Below the pieces are notes generated by a model, which was not told the DNA's origin, did not search any database, and saw only the letters and a list, made by a program, of their open reading frames with translations. Source: Bacteroidota bacterium (GTDB lineage: Bacteria; Bacteroidota; Bacteroidia; Bacteroidales; FEN-979). Taken from it: a stretch of DNA of 64,000 bases. The translations under genes were made by a program, and so were the position numbers. The stretch is taken from the NCBI GenBank assembly GCA_026391355.1, contig JAPLDH010000015.1, forward strand, positions 1 to 64,000, given 5' to 3'. Positions 41,415 to 49,021 of this stretch are shown piece after piece; position 1 is the first letter of the stretch; the number at the start of each line of letters is the position of its first letter.

Positions 41415-41909
41415 ATGGAAAATAGCCTGATCATCGGGAAGTTAACTAAACGTTTTAGAAATGATATCCTTTTTGTTGATGATTCTTCAGACATGTTGAC
41501 CGTCACTGTCAGCCATGAGGTTATCCATGAGGTTATCCGTTTCCTGATGGATGATGAAACACTGAACTTTAATTTCCTGACGACCCTCTGTGGAATCCAT
41601 TACCCTGAAAACCCATTGCCATTGGGCGTGGTCTATCATATGCATAATTTTTTTCAAAACCGGCGGATCCGGATCAAGACTTTTCTTCCGTTGGAAAACC
41701 CATCGGTAAAAAGCATAACGGATCTGTTCCAAACGGCCAACTGGATGGAACGTGAAGCATATGATTTTTATGGCATTCTGTTCGAAGGGCATCCTAACCT
41801 GAAACGGATCCTGAATATGGAAAATATGGATTATTTCCCCATGCGAAAGGAATATCCATTGGAAGATGCTACAAGGAAAGATAAAGATGACCGGTTTTTT
41901 GGGAGATAA
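41415..41909 (+). CDS. nuoC: NADH-quinone oxidoreductase subunit C
   Basis: A 164-residue subunit of the peripheral arm, separate from NuoD (they are fused in enterobacteria). The C-terminal signature NWMEREAYDFYGILFEGHPNLKRILN-x-ENMDYFPMRKEYPLED covers about 113-155. The tail RKDKDDRFFGR ends one base before the nuoD start codon, so the two genes are coupled. Confidence 0.93.
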   Translation: MENSLIIGKLTKRFRNDILFVDDSSDMLTVTVSHEVIHEVIRFLMDDETLNFNFLTTLCGIHYPENPLPLGVVYHMHNFFQNRRIRIKTFLPLENPSVKSITDLFQTANWMEREAYDFYGILFEGHPNLKRILNMENMDYFPMRKEYPLEDATRKDKDDRFFGR

Positions 41910-41910
41910 A

Positions 41911-43119
41911 ATGGCGGAAAATCAAAATATCACAATTCAACCTGTCGACTTTGATAAGCGTTATACGACGCTTAACCTTGGCCCTACTCACCCTGCCACG
42001 CATGGTATTTTTCAGAATGTTCTCACGTTGGACGGGGAAAAGGTGATTGAGGCAGAACAGACTATTGGCTATATTCACCGGGCTTTTGAGAAAATCGCTG
42101 AACGGCGTCCTTATTACCAGATCACACCCCTCACCGACCGGATGAATTATTGTTCATCACCCATCAATAATATCGGGTGGCAAATGACGGTTGAAAAACT
42201 CCTGGAGGTGAAGACCACAAAACGCATTGATTATATGCGTATTATCATCATGGAGCTTGCAAGGATCACCGATCATCTTGTTTGTACAAGTGTTATTGGG
42301 GTGGATAGCGGGGCATTTACACCATTTCTTTGGGTAATGCAGGAAAGAGAAAAGGTTTATGAAATCTATGAAGAAATTTGCGGAGCAAGACTTACTACCA
42401 ATCTTGGCAGGATAGGTGGATTTGAAAGGGATTTTAATTCATCGGTTTTCAAAAAGATCAGGGATTTCCTTGACCGGATGCCAAAGCTCATGAAAGAGTT
42501 TGAGAAACTTTTCCTCAGGAACCGGATTTTCCTTGACAGGACCGTCAATGTAGGAGCCATTTCTGCCGAAAGGTCCCTCAATTATGGCTTTACCGGTCCT
42601 AACCTCAGGGCAACCGGTGTTGATTATGATGTGCGCGTGGCAAGCCCATACAGTTCATATGATGATTTCAATTTTCTGGTTCCTGTCGGAACTCATGGTG
42701 ATACGTATGACCGGTTCTCTGTCAGGATAGAGGAGATTCACCAGAGTCTCAACCTGATCAGGAATGCCCTTGATAACCTGCCTGCAGGAAAGTATCATCT
42801 TGATATTCCCGAATTCTACCTGCCGCCAAAGGAGGATGTTTACAGTAAAATGGAAGCCCTGATCTGGCATTTCAAGATTGTGATGGGGGAAATCGAGGTT
42901 CCTGCAGGTGAAGTATATCATTCGGTGGAGGGAGGCAATGGTGAACTGGGTTTCTATCTGGTTAGCGACGGTGGGCGCAGCCCTTACCGGCTTCATTTCC
43001 GGAGGCCTTGCTTTATCTATTACCAGGCTTACCCCGAATTGATCAAAGGCGGAGTATTGTCAGATGCAATTCTGACATTAAGCAGTTTGAATGTGATTGC
43101 CGGGGAACTGGACGCATAA
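41911..43119 (+). CDS. nuoD: NADH-quinone oxidoreductase subunit D
   Basis: A 402-residue subunit forming the quinone site with NuoB. Typical regions are TLNLGPTHPATHGIFQNVLTLDGE near the start, the quinone-pocket histidine in this PTHPATHG stretch, GYIHRAFEKIAERRPYYQ, MNYCSSPINN and the C-terminal HFRRPCFIYYQAYPELIKGG with LNVIAGELDA at the very end. The ATG at 41911 is chosen, one base after nuoC; in-frame ATGs at 41866 and 41887 lie inside nuoC. Confidence 0.96.
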   Translation: MAENQNITIQPVDFDKRYTTLNLGPTHPATHGIFQNVLTLDGEKVIEAEQTIGYIHRAFEKIAERRPYYQITPLTDRMNYCSSPINNIGWQMTVEKLLEVKTTKRIDYMRIIIMELARITDHLVCTSVIGVDSGAFTPFLWVMQEREKVYEIYEEICGARLTTNLGRIGGFERDFNSSVFKKIRDFLDRMPKLMKEFEKLFLRNRIFLDRTVNVGAISAERSLNYGFTGPNLRATGVDYDVRVASPYSSYDDFNFLVPVGTHGDTYDRFSVRIEEIHQSLNLIRNALDNLPAGKYHLDIPEFYLPPKEDVYSKMEALIWHFKIVMGEIEVPAGEVYHSVEGGNGELGFYLVSDGGRSPYRLHFRRPCFIYYQAYPELIKGGVLSDAILTLSSLNVIAGELDA

Positions 43120-43161
43120 GTAATTAAAAATTAAAGATTAAAAATTACGAATTGGTTTTAG

Positions 43162-43728
43162 ATGATAAATCATCATTTATATAAGAAAGAGGGTGTTAAT
43201 GTAGCTTTTTCATCGAAAATATTGGAGAAGGTGCGGTTAATTATCAAACGCTATCCTGATGGGAAACAGAAATCTGCGCTACTCCCCATCCTGCATATCG
43301 CCCAGGAAGAGTCAGGGGGTTACCTGAATGTGGAGATCATGGATTATGTAGCTTCTTTATTAGAAATTCAACCGATAGAAGTTTACGAAGTTGCCACTTT
43401 TTATACTATGTTCAACCTGGAAAAAACAGGAACTTATCTGATCGAGGTTTGCAGAACGGGTCCATGTGCCATAAGCGGGGGTGAGCACATCCTTGATTAT
43501 CTGGAGAAAAAGCTGAACATAAAAACAGGGGAAACAACTTCTGACGGACTGTTCACCCTGAAGACTACCGAATGTTTGGGCGCTTGCGGCAATGCGCCAG
43601 TTATGCAGGTGAACACCGAATATTATGAGTTTTTATCAAACGAAAAAATTGACCTGATCCTCGACACACTGAAGAAAATGGCAAACGGGAATAAACCTGA
43701 AGGTTCGCGATGGGTCGAAAAATTCTGA
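43162..43728 (+). CDS. nuoE: NADH-quinone oxidoreductase subunit E
   Basis: A 188-residue thioredoxin-like subunit carrying the 2Fe-2S cluster N1a. Cysteines in EVCRTGPCAISGG and in TTECLGACGNAPVMQVN are the four ligands. The helical N-terminal domain (PDGKQKSALLPILHIAQEESGGYL ... EVYEVATFYTMFNL) is typical. Its last 19 bases overlap nuoF, indicating coupling. Confidence 0.95.
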   Translation: MINHHLYKKEGVNVAFSSKILEKVRLIIKRYPDGKQKSALLPILHIAQEESGGYLNVEIMDYVASLLEIQPIEVYEVATFYTMFNLEKTGTYLIEVCRTGPCAISGGEHILDYLEKKLNIKTGETTSDGLFTLKTTECLGACGNAPVMQVNTEYYEFLSNEKIDLILDTLKKMANGNKPEGSRWVEKF

Positions 43729-45065
43729 CCGGGTTGGTAACCGTTCCGGGTATCCGGAGTTTCCCTGTTTACAGGGGAGAAGGTGGCTATATGTCCGTTG
43801 AGAAAGCCCTTTGTGAGATGACCCCAATCGATATAATCAAGGAGGTCACAAAATCAGGGTTACGGGGAAGGGGTGGCGCCGGTTTCCCTACCGGGTTGAA
43901 ATGGAGTTTTCTTGACCGTAAACCTGACAAACCCCATTACCTGGTTTGCAATGCGGATGAAAGTGAGCCGGGAACATTCAAGGATCGTTTCCTGATGGAG
44001 AATATGCCACATCTGCTCATCGAGGGACTCATCATTTCAAGCTTTGCATTGGGGGCCAATACCTGCTATATATATGTTCGTGGAGAATTCAAATACATCA
44101 TCGGCTTACTGAATAAAGCCATCCGTGAAGCATATGAGAATAAATTTCTGGGTGAAAACATCCTGGGAACAGGTTATTCACTCGATATCTTTGTTCACCC
44201 CGGGGCAGGGGCCTATATCTGTGGAGAAGAGACGGCATTGCTGGAGTCGTTGAAAGGAAAACGCGGAAATCCACGTATTAAGCCTCCATTCCCTGCCTAC
44301 AAGGGATTATATGATTGCCCCACCGTCGTAAATAACGTGGAAACCATTGCCACTGTCGGTCCAATAATCATAATGGGAGGGGAAGAATATGCTAGTATCG
44401 GGAAAGGAAAAAGTACCGGGACAAAGCTGATCTCGGCCTGCGGAAATATAAATAACCCAGGTGTTTATGAAATTGAACTTGGATTACCGGTGGAAGATTT
44501 CATCTATTCACAGGAATATTGTGGTGGCATCCGGGATGGAAAACGCTTGAAAGCAGTGGTTGCAGGAGGATCTTCTGTACCTGTATTGCCAGCCGATCTT
44601 ATTCTTTCAACACCCCAGGGACAGAAACGTCTCATAACCTTTGAATCGATGCAGGAGGGTGGATTCGACAGTGGCACAATGCTCGGATCAGGAGGATTCA
44701 TCGTATATAATGAAGATCAGTGCATGGTGAGGAACACATGGAATTTTACGAGATTTTACCGGCATGAATCCTGCGGACAATGTTCCCCATGCCGCGAAGG
44801 GACAGGATGGATGGAGAAGGTTCTGTACAGGATTGAGCATGGGAAAGGAAAAGTCTCAGATATAGACTTGCTGGTCAGTGTTGCAAACAAGATAGAAGGG
44901 AATACAATATGTCCGCTGGGAGATGCGGCAGCATGGCCTGTTGCAAGCGCTATCCGCCATTTTCGTCATGAATTCGAATATCACATTGAACATCCGGAGA
45001 TTTGCAATAGAATGGATCATGGGAAGCTGATCGAGCAACCGGCAGCCAGTATAAAATATCGTTAA
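43710..45065 (+). CDS. nuoF: NADH-quinone oxidoreductase subunit F
   Basis: A 451-residue subunit with the NADH- and FMN-binding sites and cluster N3. FMN loop: [19 protein letters not shown]. Nucleotide region: [18 protein letters not shown] and [25 protein letters not shown]. The 4Fe-4S ligands lie in [16 protein letters not shown] plus the cysteine of [14 protein letters not shown]. The start overlaps nuoE; GTG or TTG alternatives are not needed. Confidence 0.97.
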   Translation: MGRKILTGLVTVPGIRSFPVYRGEGGYMSVEKALCEMTPIDIIKEVTKSGLRGRGGAGFPTGLKWSFLDRKPDKPHYLVCNADESEPGTFKDRFLMENMPHLLIEGLIISSFALGANTCYIYVRGEFKYIIGLLNKAIREAYENKFLGENILGTGYSLDIFVHPGAGAYICGEETALLESLKGKRGNPRIKPPFPAYKGLYDCPTVVNNVETIATVGPIIIMGGEEYASIGKGKSTGTKLISACGNINNPGVYEIELGLPVEDFIYSQEYCGGIRDGKRLKAVVAGGSSVPVLPADLILSTPQGQKRLITFESMQEGGFDSGTMLGSGGFIVYNEDQCMVRNTWNFTRFYRHESCGQCSPCREGTGWMEKVLYRIEHGKGKVSDIDLLVSVANKIEGNTICPLGDAAAWPVASAIRHFRHEFEYHIEHPEICNRMDHGKLIEQPAASIKYR

Positions 45066-46001
45066 ATGGTAAAAGTAACAATCGACAATATCAGCATCGA
45101 AGTCGAGGACGGCACCATGATCCTTGAAGCTGCCCGGAAAATCGGAGGGAAGATCGTGCCTCCGGCAATGTGCTATTATTCGAAACTCAAAAAAACAGGG
45201 GGTAAATGCCGTACTTGCCTGGTTAAGGTTGCGGAATCTTCATCCAGAGATCCTCGTCCGATGCCCAAACTGGTTGCATCGTGTTCAACCCCTGTTCAGG
45301 ATGGAATGGTCGTTCAGAACATAACTTCAAAAGAGGTGCTCGATGCCAGGAAAGCCATCGTTGAGTTTCTGCTTATCAACCACCCGCTCGATTGTCCGGT
45401 CTGTGACCAGGCCGGTGAATGTGACCTGCAGGATCTCAGTTTTTTGCATGGAGTGATGGCTACGAGATATGAGGAAGGGCGAAGGGAATACCCCGCGATC
45501 GATATCGGTTCATACATCAAGCTCCATATGAACCGCTGTATTCATTGTTACCGTTGTGTTTTCGTTGCAGACCAACTGACAGATCAGCGGGTTCATGGAA
45601 TGTTTTACCGCAGCGACTCAATGGAGATCAGTACTTATATTCAGAATGTCGTTGACAATGATTTCTCCGGAAATGTAATCGATGCTTGTCCTGTCGGAGC
45701 GCTCACCGACCGCACATTCCGCTTCAAAAGCCGGGTCTGGTTCCTTAAACCAATTGACGCACATCGGGAATGTAACAAATGTTGCGGTAAGGTAACTGCC
45801 TGGATGTTCGGTAATGAGATATACCGTATCACAGGACGAAAAGATCAATGGGGGGAAGTTGAAGAGTTTATCTGCAACGAATGCAGGTTTGAAAGGAAAG
45901 AGATAAAGGACTGGTTCATTGAAGGCCCGCGTAAGATAAAACGGCAGTCAGTAATTTCGGCTAATAAATACGAAAAACTGTTAAAACCAAATCAAAAATA
46001 A
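45066..46001 (+). CDS. nuoG: NADH-quinone oxidoreductase subunit G, short form
   Basis: A 311-residue NuoG-like subunit with the N-terminal iron-sulfur chain only: the 2Fe-2S ferredoxin domain (AMCYYSKLKKTGGKCRTCLVKV), the His-Cys3 4Fe-4S motif (HPLDCPVCDQAGECDLQDLSF), and the region MNRCIHCYRCVFVADQ with IDACPVGALTDRTFRF. The long molybdopterin-oxidoreductase-like C-terminal domain of the usual 700-900-residue NuoG is absent; only another cysteine pair (HRECNKCCGKV ... ICNECRFERKE) and a basic tail follow. The gene is intact and continuous with nuoF, so this is a compact form and not a truncation. Confidence 0.88.
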   Translation: MVKVTIDNISIEVEDGTMILEAARKIGGKIVPPAMCYYSKLKKTGGKCRTCLVKVAESSSRDPRPMPKLVASCSTPVQDGMVVQNITSKEVLDARKAIVEFLLINHPLDCPVCDQAGECDLQDLSFLHGVMATRYEEGRREYPAIDIGSYIKLHMNRCIHCYRCVFVADQLTDQRVHGMFYRSDSMEISTYIQNVVDNDFSGNVIDACPVGALTDRTFRFKSRVWFLKPIDAHRECNKCCGKVTAWMFGNEIYRITGRKDQWGEVEEFICNECRFERKEIKDWFIEGPRKIKRQSVISANKYEKLLKPNQK

Positions 46002-46047
46002 AATTTGATTTTTGCATTTTTCATTTTGATTTTTGAATTATTCTGGC

Positions 46048-47067
46048 ATGACCATTTTCATAATATATAAAGTCTTTCTCTGTTCAGTAATCCTGATCCT
46101 GAGCCTGCTGGTCGCCATGTATTCCACCCTCATCGAACGGAAAGTCGCAGCTTTTTTGCAGGACAGGATAGGGCCGGATAGGGCCGGGCCATTTGGACTG
46201 TTGCAACCCCTTGCCGATGGTATCAAACTCTTTTTCAAGGAGGAATTTATGCCCAATACAGCGGATAAGTTCCTCTATATCCTTGGCCCGTCGCTCACCA
46301 TGCTGATCGCTTTGCTGACCAGTGCGGTAATACCCTGGAGCATACCAGTTATTATCGGCGGCAAAATATACCCCTTGCAGGTAGCCGACATCAATATCGG
46401 GATCTTATACATCTTCGCTATTGTATCGATGGGTGTTTACGGGATCATGATCGGAGGATGGGCATCCAATAATAAATATGCTTTGCTGGGCGCTGTGCGC
46501 GCTTCTTCCCAGATGATCAGCTATGAACTGGCCATGGGACTTTCAATTATCTCACTGGCAATGATGACCGGTTCTTTGAGCCTGAAGGATATTGTAGAAC
46601 AGCAACAGGGTTTTCACTGGAACATTTTTTATCAACCCCTCGCATTCCTCATCTTCCTGGTTTGTGCTTTTGCTGAAACTAACCGCTCCCCCTTTGATTT
46701 GCCTGAATGTGAAACAGAACTGGTGGGCGGATATCATACCGAGTATAGCAGTATGAAGCTCGGCTTTTACCTGTTTGCAGAATATGTGAACATGTTCGTG
46801 TCAGGAGCAATAATGGCCACTCTCTTTTTTGGCGGATATCATTTCCCTTTCGTTGACAAACTGGGGTTGTCAAACAATACATTGGCAGTTGTCGGATTTT
46901 TCATCCTTTTTACAAAGATTACCTTTTTTGGGTTTTTATTCATGTGGATAAGATGGACACTGCCCCGGTTCCGTTTCGACCAGCTTATGCGTTTGGGCTG
47001 GAAAGCATTGATACCGTTGGCAATATTGAATATCCTGATAACAGGAATTGTAATACTGGTGAGATAA
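46048..47067 (+). CDS. nuoH: NADH-quinone oxidoreductase subunit H
   Basis: A 339-residue membrane subunit with eight helices that lines the quinone chamber. Signatures are ERKVAAFLQDRIGPDRAGPFGLLQPLADGIKLFFKEEF (about 30-70) and AFAETNRSPFDLPECETELVGGYHTEYSSMKLGFYLFAEY (about 205-245). The ATG at 46048 is preferred over an in-frame TTG at 46033. It ends four bases before nuoI. Confidence 0.96.
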   Translation: MTIFIIYKVFLCSVILILSLLVAMYSTLIERKVAAFLQDRIGPDRAGPFGLLQPLADGIKLFFKEEFMPNTADKFLYILGPSLTMLIALLTSAVIPWSIPVIIGGKIYPLQVADINIGILYIFAIVSMGVYGIMIGGWASNNKYALLGAVRASSQMISYELAMGLSIISLAMMTGSLSLKDIVEQQQGFHWNIFYQPLAFLIFLVCAFAETNRSPFDLPECETELVGGYHTEYSSMKLGFYLFAEYVNMFVSGAIMATLFFGGYHFPFVDKLGLSNNTLAVVGFFILFTKITFFGFLFMWIRWTLPRFRFDQLMRLGWKALIPLAILNILITGIVILVR

Positions 47068-47071
47068 AATA

Positions 47072-47647
47072 ATGGAATCATTAAGTAACAGATCGAAAGT
47101 TGTTTCCAACCGGAAAATGAATTTGTGGGAAAAGATCTATCTTCCTGCAGTCATTATCGGGTTATCGGTCACAATCAAACATCTGTTCAAAAAGAAAGTG
47201 ACCATTCGTTTTCCCGAAGAAACACGTAAATTCTCTGATATTTACCGCGGGAAGCATGTATTAAAACGGGATGATGAAGGGCGTGAACGGTGCACTGCCT
47301 GCGGACTGTGTGCTATTGCCTGTCCTGCCGAAGCCATTATTATGGTGGCTGCTGAGCGCAAACCGGGAGAAGAGAATCTTTACAGGGAAGAAAAATATGC
47401 CGCAATCTATGAGATCGATATGATTCGTTGTATTTTCTGCGGATTATGCGAAGAAGCCTGTCCCAAGGAGGCAATATTCCTGACAAAAGAGCTTGTACCT
47501 TCAGAATATGAACGGGAGCGTTTTAAATATGGAAAAGATATTTTGCTTGAACCTGTTGATCCCGGGAAAAGGATCGATATCTCAAAAAGGCAGACAAAAG
47601 AAGTTCTGGAATTTAAAAAAGATAAATCCAAGAGACACAACAAATAA
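47072..47647 (+). CDS. nuoI: NADH-quinone oxidoreductase subunit I
   Basis: A 191-residue subunit with two 4Fe-4S clusters (N6a, N6b): CTACGLCAIACPAEAI and CIFCGLCEEACPKEAI. An amphipathic N-terminal helix holds it to the membrane arm. The lysine-rich tail (SKRQTKEVLEFKKDKSKRHNK) is a little longer than usual. Confidence 0.96.
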   Translation: MESLSNRSKVVSNRKMNLWEKIYLPAVIIGLSVTIKHLFKKKVTIRFPEETRKFSDIYRGKHVLKRDDEGRERCTACGLCAIACPAEAIIMVAAERKPGEENLYREEKYAAIYEIDMIRCIFCGLCEEACPKEAIFLTKELVPSEYERERFKYGKDILLEPVDPGKRIDISKRQTKEVLEFKKDKSKRHNK

Positions 47648-47653
47648 TAACAG

Positions 47654-48154
47654 ATGATCACCCGCTATCTTTTTTATTTTCTTTCGATTCTGGCCCTGTA
47701 CAGCGCCATTATGATGCTTATCTCGCGACGGCAGATACACAGCGTACTCTATCTGACGCTTGCATTTTTCGCGATCGGTGGGCATTATATCCTTTTAAAT
47801 GCCCAGTTCCTTGCCGTAGTGCATATTATTGTATATGCAGGCGCCATCATGGTTTTGTTTCTTTTTACAGTCATGCTGCTAAACCTCAACACGGAACAAA
47901 AATCTCCCAAAAAGATGTCTGCGAAGATAGGAGCCATCGTTTCGGGAGGGATGCTTATGATCGTATTGATCGCAATTCTAAGAACCTATGATATCTCTAT
48001 GACCCATGATCCTGACCTGACCCAGATAGGCCTTATCAAGAACCTGGGTAAAGTACTGTATGAAGATTATTTATTACCGTTTGAAATATCGTCGGTGCTG
48101 TTCCTGACAGCAATGGTGGGAGCCGTTTTACTTGGGAAGAAGGAGCAGATTTAA
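47654..48154 (+). CDS. nuoJ: NADH-quinone oxidoreductase subunit J
   Basis: A 166-residue membrane subunit with five helices. The central helices SVLYLTLAFFAIGGHYILLNAQFLAVVHIIVYAGAIMVLFLFTVMLLNL carry the conserved EY-like/VYAGAIMVLFLF signature. In most operons nuoK follows directly; here it is separated by an inserted four-helix-bundle gene. Confidence 0.95.
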   Translation: MITRYLFYFLSILALYSAIMMLISRRQIHSVLYLTLAFFAIGGHYILLNAQFLAVVHIIVYAGAIMVLFLFTVMLLNLNTEQKSPKKMSAKIGAIVSGGMLMIVLIAILRTYDISMTHDPDLTQIGLIKNLGKVLYEDYLLPFEISSVLFLTAMVGAVLLGKKEQI

Positions 48155-48161
48155 AGGGATT

Positions 48162-48655
48162 GAATATCGAATATTGATCAACGAAGTTTGAATTTTGAAC
48201 GAAAAAAAGAATAGAGAATATTGATCAACGAAATGGGAAGTATGAATAATAATAGAAAATATGATCTTGAAGAAAGGCTGGTGAAGTTCTCTGTGTTAAT
48301 CATTTCCCTGGTGGAAAGTTTACCGGATAATCTTCCCGGAAAATATCTCGCAGGTCAAATTACCCGTTCAGGCTTATCTCCTGCACTTAATTATGGTGAA
48401 GCGAAAAGTGCAGAATCAACCAATGATTTTATACATAAAATGAAAGTTTCATTAAAGGAATTACGTGAAACATATGTCAGTTTACTTATTATCAAAGAAA
48501 AACCTTTGACAAAAAAGATGGAATTATTACAATCTTGTTTAATAGAATGTAATGAATTGATTTCCATTTTTGTAAAAAGCATTCAAACCGCAGAGAAACA
48601 TAGAAATAACAAATAACTTCAGACTTCAAGATTCGTTGTTCAATATTCAATATTC
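48162..48655. mobile_element. Inserted element with inverted ends carrying a four-helix-bundle gene
   Basis: The outer ends are imperfect inverted repeats of 39 bases: 48162-48200 (GAATATCGAATATTGATCAA ...) and 48617-48655 (... TTGTTCAATATTCAATATTC). They agree at roughly 32 of 39 positions when one is reversed and complemented. A 17-bp direct repeat (GAATATTGATCAACGAA) occurs at 48169-48185 and again at 48216-48232 just before the ATG. The element sits between nuoJ and nuoK without breaking either. It contains no transposase. Confidence 0.55.
48233..48616 (+). CDS. Four-helix-bundle protein (S23/IVS type)
   Basis: A 127-residue all-helical protein of the family named for open frames in 23S rRNA intervening sequences and related to the accessory proteins of diversity-generating retroelements. 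Helices run from KYDLEERLVKFSVLIISLVESLP through KYLAGQITRSGLSPALNYGEAKSAES (conserved Q-x-x-RS-x-x-x-x-xNy-EA) to KMKVSLKELRETYVSLLIIKEK and LIECNELISIFVKSIQTAEK. Function unknown. It lies in the same orientation as the nuo genes and would be co-transcribed with them. The ATG at 48233 is used; 48239 is an alternative. Confidence 0.85.
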   Translation: MGSMNNNRKYDLEERLVKFSVLIISLVESLPDNLPGKYLAGQITRSGLSPALNYGEAKSAESTNDFIHKMKVSLKELRETYVSLLIIKEKPLTKKMELLQSCLIECNELISIFVKSIQTAEKHRNNK

Positions 48656-48664
48656 TTCTAAATA

Positions 48665-48985
48665 ATGGTCCAAAACTTAAACTATATCCCAATCCACGAC
48701 TACCTGATCTTCTGCTCAGCGCTTTTTTGCATTGGTGTGACCGGTGTGCTGATAAAACGCAATGCACTGGTGATCCTGATGTCGATTGAATTGATGGTAA
48801 ATTCGATAAATCTTTTACTTGCTGCGTTCTCGGCGTATACAAACGATCCTGCAGGTCAGATCTTTGTGTTCTTTATCATGGTGGTTGCAGCGGCAGAAGT
48901 CGCTGTCGGACTTGCCATCATTGTGGTGATATTCAGGACGACACATTCTATTGATATTGATGTCCTTAATAAACTAAAATGGTAA
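48665..48985 (+). CDS. nuoK: NADH-quinone oxidoreductase subunit K
   Basis: A 106-residue subunit with three membrane helices. GVLIKRNALVILMSIELMVNSINLLLAAFSAY contains the conserved glutamate of helix 2 involved in proton transfer, and FFIMVVAAAEVAVGLAIIVVIFR the second. It starts 9 bases after the inserted element, which may have replaced its normal upstream coupling to nuoJ. Confidence 0.96.
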   Translation: MVQNLNYIPIHDYLIFCSALFCIGVTGVLIKRNALVILMSIELMVNSINLLLAAFSAYTNDPAGQIFVFFIMVVAAAEVAVGLAIIVVIFRTTHSIDIDVLNKLKW

Positions 48986-49021
48986 AATAAATTCAATTAT
49001 TTTTAACAGAATACTTAAATA

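Noticed and set aside
48233-48616. Accessory protein of a diversity-generating retroelement
   Set aside because: The four-helix family includes such proteins and FISUMP domains resemble variable targets, but no retroelement-type reverse transcriptase, template repeat or variable repeat pair was seen. The RT fragments at the left edge are group II intron type.
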